Of a DNA stretch of 52,382 nt, positions 41,599-48,417 are shown in pieces. A program made the translations under genes and the position numbers. The notes under the pieces were generated by a model that did no database searches, was not told the DNA's origin, and saw nothing but the letters and a program-made list of their open reading frames with translations. Numbering within the stretch: the stretch's first letter is position 1; each line of letters opens with the position of its first letter. The stretch comes from Deltaproteobacteria bacterium (lineage in GTDB: Bacteria > Myxococcota_A > Polyangia > Fen-1088). The stretch is from assembly GCA_016935975.1 (NCBI GenBank), contig JAFGPX010000313.1:1-52382 (forward strand), given 5' to 3'.

Positions 41599-41979
41599 CT
41601 ACTTGACCTCGTTTTCGCCAGCCGGCGGCTCCTCGTAGCTCACATCGAGCTTCCATTCCCGGGCCAGCCAGTCGAGGAGGGTGCTTTCGCGGCCTTCCAC
41701 GGTGTCGGCCATGGCGGCTTCGATCACCGTGCCGTAGATGATCTCGCGTGCCTCCTGGCGCACGATCTTGGCCAGGAACGCCCGCAGCGCCTTTTCATCG
41801 GTGAGCCGCTTGTCCACCTCCTCCACCGCCGCGCGGTATTCCTCCTCCCCCAAGGCCTCGACGATGGTGTCGATCTCCTTCTTCTCGTCGGCCGTCACCT
41901 GGCCACTGGCCATCACCACGAACTCCAGAAGTCCTGCGAGCGCAACCTGTTCGTCTTTGTTGAGGTCGGCAAGTTCCAT
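41599..41979 (-). CDS. TerB-like helical protein
   Basis: 126 aa, mainly helical and acidic: LADLNKDEQVALAGLLEFVVMASGQVTADEKKEIDTIVEAL, then ALRAFLAKIVRQEAREIIYGTVIEAAMADTV and STLLDWLAREWKL. The placement of Asp/Glu at helix ends (SGQVTADEKKEI, DTVEGRESTLLD) matches the TerB/tellurite-resistance helical fold, which binds metal in some members. The start is set by a textbook AGGAGGT 4 nt upstream, the strongest ribosome-binding site in the window. Function unknown. Confidence 0.72.
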   Translation of the reverse strand: MELADLNKDEQVALAGLLEFVVMASGQVTADEKKEIDTIVEALGEEEYRAAVEEVDKRLTDEKALRAFLAKIVRQEAREIIYGTVIEAAMADTVEGRESTLLDWLAREWKLDVSYEEPPAGENEVK

Positions 41980-41982
41980 CGG

Positions 41983-41989
41983 CACCTCC
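41983..41989 (-). promoter_or_regulatory. consensus Shine-Dalgarno sequence
   Basis: AGGAGGT on the minus strand, a few nt before the ATG at 41979; a contrast to the many apparently leaderless genes here. Confidence 0.7.
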
Positions 41990-42071
41990 TGGCTCGATGG
42001 TACACCAAGGCCTGGGTGTCCGCGCCGGGCGAGGTGCAGAGAATTCGCGTGAACCACGTCGACTTGCCGGC

Positions 42072-42077
42072 GATACT
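42072..42077 (+). promoter_or_regulatory. -10-like hexamer, leaderless type
   Basis: GATACT, 8 nt before the ATG at 42086. Confidence 0.45.
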
Positions 42078-42085
42078 TGGCCCCG

Positions 42086-43111
42086 ATGGCCATGAACGCG
42101 CGCAAGAACATCGTCATCACCATGGGGGATCCTGCGGGGATTTCGGGCGAGGTGATCGTCAAGGCCTTTGCCGCGCTGGCGCGGCCCAAGCGCACGCTGG
42201 CCAAGGAGGTGGTCGCCCTCGCGGGCAAGCGGCGGGCCAATCTGTACGTGGCCGGCGACGGCAACGTGCTCGTCCGATCCCAGCGCATCGTCCGGGACGA
42301 AGCTCCCATCGAGCGCGTCGAGGACTTTTCGTCCGCCTTCGTGCCGCCCGGCCGTATCCGCTTGTTCGAGCTTGGCCGGATCCCACTATCCGAATTGCGC
42401 TTCGGCGTGGCCAGCTATGGCCGGGATCAGCTTCGCTACCTCGACTTCGCCATCGAGAAGGCACGACGGAAGGCCATTGCCGCCATCGTGACCGGACCCG
42501 TGACCAAGGAGGCGGTGGCCAAGGCTCTGCCCGGATTCGTAGGCCACACCGGCTACCTCGCCGAGCAGCTCGGGGTGCGCGACGAGCGCATGGCCTTTCT
42601 GACTCCGGAGTACCTGCTGGCCCTGCAGACCACGCATGTTCCTCTCGCAGACGTGGCCCGGAGCCTCACCCGTGCCGGCATCGTCACCACCATCGCCATG
42701 CTGGCGGCGGCCGGGCGCAAGTACTACGGGCGCAAGCTCCCCGTGGCCGTGCTGGGCGTCAACCCGCATGCCGGCGAGCACGGCCTGCTTGGGCTGGAGG
42801 AGGACCGGGTCATCCTGCCTGCCATGGCGCAGGCGCGCGCCCAAGGCTGGCCCTGCGACGGACCTTTTCCTGCGGACTCGTTCTTCATCTCGCGCGTGAA
42901 GAACTACAGACTGATCGTGGCCATGTATCACGATCAGGGCCTGGTGGCCGTGAAGCCGGCGTTCCCGCGGGTTTCCGTCAACGTCACCTTGGGGCTTCCC
43001 GTGGTGCGCACCTCCGTCGATCACGGCAGCGGCTACGATATCGCCGGTCAGGGCAAGGCCGACGCGACCAGCATGCTCTACGCCATCAAAGCGTCGCTGG
43101 AGATGATCTAG
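42086..43111 (+). CDS. pdxA: 4-hydroxythreonine-4-phosphate dehydrogenase-family protein
   Basis: 341 aa. PdxA motifs: NIVITMGDPAGISGEVIVKAF, AAIVTGPVTKEAVAKA, GHTGYLAEQL (metal-binding His), VLGVNPHAGEHGLLG and MYHDQGLVAVKP, with DHGSGYDIAGQGKAD near the end. It oxidises and decarboxylates 4-phosphohydroxy-L-threonine in pyridoxal phosphate synthesis with NAD. A 45-residue segment near residue 30-75 (LARPKRTLAKEVVALAGKRRANLYV) is longer than usual. Three starts are close (42077 TTG, 42086, 42092); 42086 fits GATACT 8 nt upstream. Confidence 0.92.
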   Translation: MAMNARKNIVITMGDPAGISGEVIVKAFAALARPKRTLAKEVVALAGKRRANLYVAGDGNVLVRSQRIVRDEAPIERVEDFSSAFVPPGRIRLFELGRIPLSELRFGVASYGRDQLRYLDFAIEKARRKAIAAIVTGPVTKEAVAKALPGFVGHTGYLAEQLGVRDERMAFLTPEYLLALQTTHVPLADVARSLTRAGIVTTIAMLAAAGRKYYGRKLPVAVLGVNPHAGEHGLLGLEEDRVILPAMAQARAQGWPCDGPFPADSFFISRVKNYRLIVAMYHDQGLVAVKPAFPRVSVNVTLGLPVVRTSVDHGSGYDIAGQGKADATSMLYAIKASLEMI

Positions 43112-43116
43112 CCGAG

Positions 43117-43488
43117 CTACTCAAGGGCCCGGTATGCCGCGCGGCGACGGGCACCACGGCAGTAGGCGCGCAGCATGCGCTGGTGCAACCGGGCCATGTC
43201 CGTGAAGCGCACGCCGAGGCCGTAGGAGTAGTCATCGTGAGCGTCGCGGCAGGTTTCGCCGGCAACCCAGATGGTTTCTCCGAAGACGGGTAGCTCGATT
43301 TCCAAGCCGATGGGCGTGCGCGGGGGATAGGGATGCTGCGGAAGCGCCTGGAGATAGAGCCCGCTCTCGCTGATGTCGGTTGTCAGGGCGCGCTGCGGGC
43401 GGTCCATGACGTACGTGCTGACGTACATCTCGAGCGGGATGCGAGCGTCGAAACGCCGGTTTCTTAGAAATGGTGCGTAGTAGATCAT
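43117..43488 (-). CDS. PilZ-domain protein (c-di-GMP binding)
   Basis: 123 aa. The RRFDARIP box supplies the RxxxR-type motif and TTDISESGLYLQ the D/N-x-S-x-x-G motif, the two halves of the PilZ c-di-GMP site. The rest (GLEIELPVFGETIWVAGETC, YGLGVRFTDMARLHQRML) is the beta-barrel and closing helix. It is probably a free-standing c-di-GMP receptor of the MXAN-type PilZ group. It has its own sigma70-like promoter and GAGG ribosome-binding site. Convergent with pdxA, 5 bp apart. Confidence 0.92.
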   Translation of the reverse strand: MIYYAPFLRNRRFDARIPLEMYVSTYVMDRPQRALTTDISESGLYLQALPQHPYPPRTPIGLEIELPVFGETIWVAGETCRDAHDDYSYGLGVRFTDMARLHQRMLRAYCRGARRRAAYRALE

Positions 43489-43515
43489 GTCGGCCTCAAG
43501 GTGGTTTCATGTAGG

Positions 43516-43544
43516 ACAATAAACCACAAAGGTCTACACGTCAA
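43516..43544 (-). promoter_or_regulatory. sigma70-like promoter of the PilZ gene
   Basis: On the minus strand, TTGACG (43544-43539), a 17-bp spacer and TATTGT (43521-43516). The predicted leader is about 20 nt and includes GAGG. Confidence 0.75.
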
Positions 43545-43551
43545 ATGATGG

Positions 43552-43630
43552 AATGGGTTGCCCGGAAGGCCACGGTTTCCGGAGCACCACGGGGACCGAA
43601 TGGGCCGCAGTTCTCCGACTGCAACCCATT
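43552..43630 (-). other. structured multi-stem element / candidate 3' structure
   Basis: Perfect 10-bp closing arms AATGGGTTGC (43552-43561) and GCAACCCATT (43621-43630) enclose hairpins CCGGAA/TTCCGG (43562-43567, 43577-43582) and GCAGT/ACTGC (43607-43611, 43618-43622; shares two bases with the closing arm). It begins 7 nt after the stop codon of the leftward binding-protein gene. Confidence 0.55.
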
Positions 43631-43637
43631 GTAATTC

Positions 43638-44540
43638 CTAGCGTTTCAGGTTGCCTAGCGCCGGGAAGGACGTGACGGGCTGCATAACACGAACGGGCGG
43701 CAGGTCGCCGCGCGTTCTGGCCTTGGCGACCCACTCTATCGCCGCGCCGGACGAAGGCGGCATGATGACCGTGGCTTTGATGCGTCCCTCCTTCACCAGG
43801 CGCTGGCCGAAGGTCTGCGAGCCGTCGCAGCCGGTGATGCTCACCGTGGCGAGCGGCAGATCCTTGCGTGAAGAGGCGTCACGCAGCGCTTGGCGAATGC
43901 CGAGCGCCATCTCGTCGTTGTGACCCACGAACATGTTGGGCAGCTCGGCGTCGGGGACAAGCTCTTCCGACCAGCGTTCCACGGCCATGCGGGCGCGCTC
44001 GCTGGTCCAGTCCGCGTTGAGCTCGATCACGCCGAAATCGTCGCCTAGGACCTCTTTGAGCCCGCCGAGACGCCTCTGGGCCATGGCGGTGTTCATGGGG
44101 CCGGTCACGCACAGAACGCGACCCTTGTCGCCGACCAGGGTGCGCACCTGGCGGCCGTGGATGCGGCCGATCTCGGTCTGATCCGAAGTGACGGCGAAAA
44201 CGGCGCGATTCGGATACTGCGCGTGGATCTCGTCGATGAACGTGCCTTCGTTAAGCAGCGCGCAGTCGAGATCGGCCTCGGCGGCTTCGCGCAGAACCTC
44301 CGGCAAGCCCTCGTCGCGCACGGTGCTGACGAGCACCGCGACCAGCTTCGTGGACGCCCGGTTCTTGATGGCTGCGCGTATCTGCTCGACTTGCCGGATG
44401 GGATCGTTCTGTGCCGACTCGATGGCGATCTCGAAGCCGGACCGCTTGGCTTCCTTGATGCCGAGCTCCTTGAGACGCTGCTGATAGTCGTTGTCCGAAC
44501 TGCGCAAAAAGAGCCCGATGGTTCCCAGCATGGAAGCCAT
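43638..44540 (-). CDS. cytoplasmic periplasmic-binding-protein-like (type I, sugar-binding fold) protein
   Basis: 300 aa. A complete type I binding-protein fold: LGTIGLFLRSSDNDYQQRLKELGIKEAKRSGFEIAI, ndp-like QNDPIRQVEQIRAAI, AVTSDQTEIGRIHGRQVRTLV, GPMNTAMAQRRLGGLKEVL and FVGHNDEMALGIRQAL. This matches ribose/galactose ABC binding proteins and LacI effector domains. There is neither a signal peptide nor an N-terminal HTH, and no transporter genes adjoin it, so it is probably a cytoplasmic ligand sensor. The exact start is uncertain (44540 or 44531). Confidence 0.75.
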   Translation of the reverse strand: MASMLGTIGLFLRSSDNDYQQRLKELGIKEAKRSGFEIAIESAQNDPIRQVEQIRAAIKNRASTKLVAVLVSTVRDEGLPEVLREAAEADLDCALLNEGTFIDEIHAQYPNRAVFAVTSDQTEIGRIHGRQVRTLVGDKGRVLCVTGPMNTAMAQRRLGGLKEVLGDDFGVIELNADWTSERARMAVERWSEELVPDAELPNMFVGHNDEMALGIRQALRDASSRKDLPLATVSITGCDGSQTFGQRLVKEGRIKATVIMPPSSGAAIEWVAKARTRGDLPPVRVMQPVTSFPALGNLKR

Positions 44541-44630
44541 ATTGGCACAGAACCGGGGCTCTCTTCGAGAGGCTATTCGAGCCTTTTTGCAGTTGCGCAG
44601 GGCAAGACGTGCATCCGCCACCGGCTCGTG

Positions 44631-44636
44631 GATAAT
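44631..44636 (+). promoter_or_regulatory. -10-like hexamer, leaderless type
   Basis: GATAAT, 8 nt before the ATG at 44645. Confidence 0.5.
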
Positions 44637-44644
44637 GGCCACAA

Positions 44645-45679
44645 ATGCAGACGATGATTCTGGCTGCCGGCCGTTCCACGCGACTCGGCTCGATCGGGCT
44701 AGCCCTGCCCAAGCCGCTCCTGCCCGTGTGCGGGTACCCCGCCATCACCTTCGCCATCGAGCTGTGCCGGCGCGCCGGGCTCCTCGACGTCATCGTCAAC
44801 TTGCACCACCACGGCGACAAGGTCGGGCAGCTCCTAGGCGACGGTTCGGGCTTCGGGGTTCGCCTGCGCTACTCGCACGAGGAGGAGCTGCTGGGCACGG
44901 GCGGCGCGCTGTGGAAGGCACGACCCATGTTCGGGCCCGGGCCGGTTCTGGTCATCAACGGCAAGGTGGCGGCGGACGTCGATCTCAATCAGGTCATCGC
45001 GGCGCATCGCCGGGCGCCGGAGGGCACGCTGGCCACCATGGTCCTGCGCGACGATCCCAACCCGGAGCTATGGGCTCCCATCGGCGTGGATCCCACCGGC
45101 GCGGTGTTCAGTATTCGCGGCAAGCGCGGGGATCGCACAGCCCTGGGCTCGATCCTGCCGCGCATGTTCGTCGGCATCCACGTCATCGAGCCGGCCCTGC
45201 TCGACCGCCTGCCCGAGGGAGTCTCGGACATCATCGGCGACGCCTACATCCCAGCTCTCCTCGATGGCTGCCGCATCAGCTCCCTGACCATGGAGGGCTA
45301 CTTCGCCGAGCACTCCACACCCGAGCGCTACCTGGCCGGCAACTTCGAGCTGCTCCAGAAGCCGGAGATCCTGCCACAGGCTCCCGGGCCGCTCGCCGGC
45401 ATCGATCCCGGCGCGCAGGTCGACGCGAGCGCCACCGTCAAACCGCCGGTGCGCATTGCCGCGGGCGCGGTCATCGAGGCAGGCGCCGAGGTGGGGCCGC
45501 TGGTCGCAGTCTCCCCTGGCGGCCGCGTGGCTGCGGGAGCCCAGGTCGCCCGCAGCGTCGTGTGGCCCGGCGCCACCGCCACGGGCAAGCAGGTCGGCGC
45601 CGTCATCGGCCCCGGCTTCGTCTACATCGCCGAAAGCACCCCGGGGCCGCAGGCCGTGGCGCCCGAAACGATACCCTGA
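44645..45679 (+). CDS. NDP-sugar nucleotidyltransferase with C-terminal left-handed beta-helix
   Basis: 344 aa. N-terminal Rossmann-like nucleotidyltransferase: MILAAGRSTRLGSIGLALPKPLLPVCGYP, HEEELLGTGGALWKA and LVINGKVAADVD. The normally conserved Asp of the NGD motif is Lys (INGKVAADVD), with Asp residues shortly after. The C-terminus (about 245-330) has hexapeptide-like turns (VDASATVKPPVRIAAGAVIEAGAEVGP) as in GlmU/GMPP left-handed helices. It should activate a sugar 1-phosphate for envelope polysaccharide. Sugar and nucleotide are not predictable. TAT-like GATAAT lies 8 nt upstream. Confidence 0.88.
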   Translation: MQTMILAAGRSTRLGSIGLALPKPLLPVCGYPAITFAIELCRRAGLLDVIVNLHHHGDKVGQLLGDGSGFGVRLRYSHEEELLGTGGALWKARPMFGPGPVLVINGKVAADVDLNQVIAAHRRAPEGTLATMVLRDDPNPELWAPIGVDPTGAVFSIRGKRGDRTALGSILPRMFVGIHVIEPALLDRLPEGVSDIIGDAYIPALLDGCRISSLTMEGYFAEHSTPERYLAGNFELLQKPEILPQAPGPLAGIDPGAQVDASATVKPPVRIAAGAVIEAGAEVGPLVAVSPGGRVAAGAQVARSVVWPGATATGKQVGAVIGPGFVYIAESTPGPQAVAPETIP

Positions 45680-45845
45680 TCCAGACGTCGAACCCGGAAG
45701 GTGCGAAGCCGGATCTGCGGCGACGGCGAGCCGCACACGCGCGCCAGCCGGCGCCAGGTCACGGGCCGATCGTAGTGCGAAAGGCGCGCCGGGTGGCAAG
45801 GGGTGGCCCAAGAACCTTCTGCTGCGCCAAAAGCCTGCGTGGTGC

Positions 45846-45851
45846 TAGCAT
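45846..45851 (+). promoter_or_regulatory. -10-like hexamer, leaderless type
   Basis: TAGCAT, 6 nt before the ATG at 45858; likely promoter of the PASTA-cyclase pair. Confidence 0.5.
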
Positions 45852-45857
45852 CCGGCC

Positions 45858-46565
45858 ATGGCGATGAGAGATCTATTCGGTGCGGCCGTTGTGGCGGCCG
45901 TGGTATCGGCAGGAACAACCTACGCGCTGCAGCGCACGATGTCGCAGCAGGATGCTGTCGAGGTGCCCTCGGTGCTCGGGCTGCCGGGGCAGAGCGCCCG
46001 CGAGCTGGTCGAGAGCCGTGGCTTCATGTTCGTGGTGGGCGAGGAACGAGAGGAGGCGAAGACCCCGGCGGGCACCGTGGTGGCGCAGAAGCCGCTGCAA
46101 GGCTCGCGCATCGAGCGCGGCCAGCGGGTGGAGGTGGTGCTGGCCAAGGCGCCGGCGCCGGTCAAGATGCCGGGCTTGGCCGGGCTGGAGTTGGCCGACG
46201 CGAAGGCGCGCATCGAGGCGGCGAAGCTGGTGGTAGGCAAGGTCACCGAGGAGAACAGCGACGAGGTCAAGGCCGGCAGCGTGATCTCGCAGGTTCCGGC
46301 CCAGGGTGGCGAGGCCAAGGTGGGCACGGCGGTCGACCTCGTGGTCTCCAAAGGGGTAGCCACGATCGCGGTTCCCCAGGTGGTCGGGCGCTCGCTCGGC
46401 CGGGCCAAGGCCGACCTCGTCAAGGCGGGCTTCGCGGTCGGCACCGTGAAGGCGCGCTACGACGAGGATCGCAGCGACGGGCTCGTCCTCGACCAGAATC
46501 CCGCGGCCGACCAGCAGGCGGCCAAGGGCTCGGCCGTGGATCTGATCGTGAACCGAACCGACTGA
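45858..46565 (+). CDS. membrane-anchored protein with three PASTA domains
   Basis: 235 aa. N-terminal TM (LFGAAVVAAVVSAGTTYAL), then three PASTA repeats: VEVPSVLGLPGQSARELVESRGFMF, VKMPGLAGLELADAKARIEAAKLVV and IAVPQVVGRSLGRAKADLVKAGFAV, each with a GTVVAQKP, GSVISQVPAQG or GLVLDQNPA half. PASTA domains usually sense peptidoglycan fragments or beta-lactams on the outer side of kinases and penicillin-binding proteins. Here no kinase is attached; the adjoining gene, coupled by a one-base overlap (TGATG), encodes a nuclease-like/cyclase protein, which suggests that this is its envelope sensor. Confidence 0.9.
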   Translation: MAMRDLFGAAVVAAVVSAGTTYALQRTMSQQDAVEVPSVLGLPGQSARELVESRGFMFVVGEEREEAKTPAGTVVAQKPLQGSRIERGQRVEVVLAKAPAPVKMPGLAGLELADAKARIEAAKLVVGKVTEENSDEVKAGSVISQVPAQGGEAKVGTAVDLVVSKGVATIAVPQVVGRSLGRAKADLVKAGFAVGTVKARYDEDRSDGLVLDQNPAADQQAAKGSAVDLIVNRTD

Positions 46566-47815
46566 TGCCAGACTCCGCAAAACCGAGCGCGCCAATCCAC
46601 TTCCTTCGCCAGCTTCGTCTCTTTCTCGAGGAGCTGTGTTGCGAGATCGCTCGCTTCCAGGTGGTGGGGCACCATGGCCTGGGCGCGGAAGCAGTCACGG
46701 TGGCGCGCGAGGTGGACCTGGGCGTGCCCGGCGCCTTCGCCGACGTGGTGGTGCGCGCACCCGGCCGGCCGCCGTTCTTCCTCGAGGTCAAGGTCGGCTA
46801 CGCGGCCGACCGCATGGTCGAGCACTTCGCGCGCAAGTACCAAGCCCCGTCGCCGGCCGTGCCCGGCGCCGACCGCGTGATCGTGGTCGTGGATCGCGCG
46901 GGGAGGCCGGACTTCCCCGAGCTCGAGGCGCGCCTGCGCAAGGCCGCGCACCGCGGGCTTGCGCTCGAATTCTGGGACGAGGAGCGCCTGCGCGCGCTGG
47001 TCACCCAGTGTTTTGGCGTGGGCCTGCCGGCCATGACGGACGAAGCCCTGGCCGACCTGCGCAACGCCATCGACGATATCAAGTGGCGCTGGGCGTTCGG
47101 CGAACGTCACGTCGAAAGCCCGCTCAAGACCTCGCTTCTGTGGCACTTCGGCTACTCGCGCCTGCTGCAGCTGCACAAGGTGCACGGCTTTTCGCCCGAG
47201 CAGATCCTGCCGCCGCGGCGCTTTCGCAACGCCGTGGTCCTGCTCGCGGATCTATCGTCGTTCTCCAGCTTCGTGCGCGACACGCGCGACGACGAGGTCA
47301 TGCGCGACGCCTTGACCACGTTCTACTCCGGCTCGCGCTACGCCGTGATCAACACCGGCGGCATGGTGTCGCAATTCGTGGGCGACGAGCTGCTGGCCCT
47401 GTTCGGCGTGCCGGACGTACAGGACGGCTACGCCCTGCGGGCCCTCGAGTGCGCGCGCTCTCTTCTGCACATCGGCAGCTCGGTGTCGAACCGTTGGCAG
47501 CGCGAGATCGATCGCGTGCAGCCCGCGGGTGGCGTGCACATCGGCATCGCCATGGGCGACATCCAGTCGGTGCTCTACCGCCCGTTCTGCCGCAGCCACG
47601 TCGGCGTCGTGGGCGACGCCGTCAACGTGGGGGCGCGGCTTTTAGCCCAGGCCGCGACCAACCAGATCGTGGTGTCCAACACCTACTTCCGCACCCTGCC
47701 GGATCGCGAGCAGGCGGCCTTCCAAGAACTGGAGCCGCTCGAGGCCAAGAACGTGGGACTCATCAAGGCCTGGAAGCTCGTGCAGCAATCGAGCTACTCG
47801 ACGCGCGGCGCATAG
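46565..47815 (+). CDS. PD-(D/E)XK nuclease-like domain fused to class III nucleotide cyclase domain
   Basis: 416 aa, soluble. N-terminal region (about 45-110): GAFADVVVRAPGRPPFFLEVKVG gives Asp60, Glu74 and Lys76, the D-Xn-ExK pattern of PD-(D/E)XK nucleases. Residues about 222-375 are a class III cyclase: VVLLADLSSF (Asp229), FVGDELLALFG (Asp274), VHIGIAMGD, and VVGDAVNVGARL with Asn354 and Arg358, so both metal Asp and the transition-state residues are present. The two base-selecting positions are Gln270 (usually Lys) and Gly347 (usually Asp or Thr), so ATP specificity is not expected. The start overlaps the PASTA gene stop by one base. Confidence 0.72.
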   Translation: MPDSAKPSAPIHFLRQLRLFLEELCCEIARFQVVGHHGLGAEAVTVAREVDLGVPGAFADVVVRAPGRPPFFLEVKVGYAADRMVEHFARKYQAPSPAVPGADRVIVVVDRAGRPDFPELEARLRKAAHRGLALEFWDEERLRALVTQCFGVGLPAMTDEALADLRNAIDDIKWRWAFGERHVESPLKTSLLWHFGYSRLLQLHKVHGFSPEQILPPRRFRNAVVLLADLSSFSSFVRDTRDDEVMRDALTTFYSGSRYAVINTGGMVSQFVGDELLALFGVPDVQDGYALRALECARSLLHIGSSVSNRWQREIDRVQPAGGVHIGIAMGDIQSVLYRPFCRSHVGVVGDAVNVGARLLAQAATNQIVVSNTYFRTLPDREQAAFQELEPLEAKNVGLIKAWKLVQQSSYSTRGA

Positions 47816-47825
47816 CGGGCGCAGG

Positions 47826-48341
47826 TCAAGGCTTGACGATCACGCCGCAGGCAATGCCGGCCCCAGCATTGCCATCGGGGTCGCTCTTCATGTCGTCGGG
47901 CTTGGCGTGGATCACCAGCGAGGTGCCGCCGTTGGCGAAAAGCGAGTGCGGTTCCGAGCCCAGGCTGACGCCCTTGTTGACGATGGTGGCCTTGGCCATG
48001 CCCTTGTCGTCGACCGTGATGTTGAGCATGTCGCCCGCGTGCGCACCCTCGGGATTCTCCAGGCCGTGTTTCTTGCCGTAGGGGTTGAAGTGCGGGCCGG
48101 CCGACTTGAAGTCCGGTCCCTCGCACTTGGCGTTCTGGTGGACATGGATGCCGTGCTCGCCCGGGGTCAGCCCCCTCAAGTTGAGCTTGAACGAAACCGC
48201 CGAGCCCATGGGTTTGATCTTCACGGTGCCGATGTCGGCGCCCTTGGCGTTCTTGACCGTGATGGTGATGCCCTTGGGCTTGGCCTGGCCAGCGGCCGGC
48301 AGAAACGCGGACAGGAAAAGGATGACGACCAGCTTGCGCAT
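47826..48341 (-). CDS. Cu/Zn superoxide dismutase-family protein, secreted
   Basis: 171 aa. Signal peptide (VVILFLSAFLPAAGQA). Metal ligands by family spacing: His66, His68 (HVH), His84 (GPHFNP), His92, His101, Asp104 and His145 (VIHAKPDD); Cys73 and Cys165 form the intrasubunit disulfide. The usual catalytic Arg of GGRIACG is Gly162 here (GAGIACG). It probably binds Cu/Zn in the periplasm, but dismutation may be weakened. The start at 48341 is preferred to an ATG four codons upstream because TATGCT lies 7 nt before it. Confidence 0.9.
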   Translation of the reverse strand: MRKLVVILFLSAFLPAAGQAKPKGITITVKNAKGADIGTVKIKPMGSAVSFKLNLRGLTPGEHGIHVHQNAKCEGPDFKSAGPHFNPYGKKHGLENPEGAHAGDMLNITVDDKGMAKATIVNKGVSLGSEPHSLFANGGTSLVIHAKPDDMKSDPDGNAGAGIACGVIVKP

Positions 48342-48348
48342 GTGCCGC

Positions 48349-48354
48349 AGCATA
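48349..48354 (-). promoter_or_regulatory. -10-like hexamer, leaderless type
   Basis: TATGCT on the minus strand, 7 nt before the ATG at 48341. Confidence 0.5.
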
Positions 48355-48417
48355 GCGCCGATGACGGCCGAGTCCACCGCGCCCATCGACCGGGCGATCC
48401 GCGCCACGCTGCTCCGC

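Noticed and set aside
45858-47815. Direct assignment as a Pycsar or CBASS anti-phage operon
   Set aside because: No dedicated effector gene, no ubiquitin-like accessory genes and no surrounding defence island; only the cyclase chemistry is comparable.
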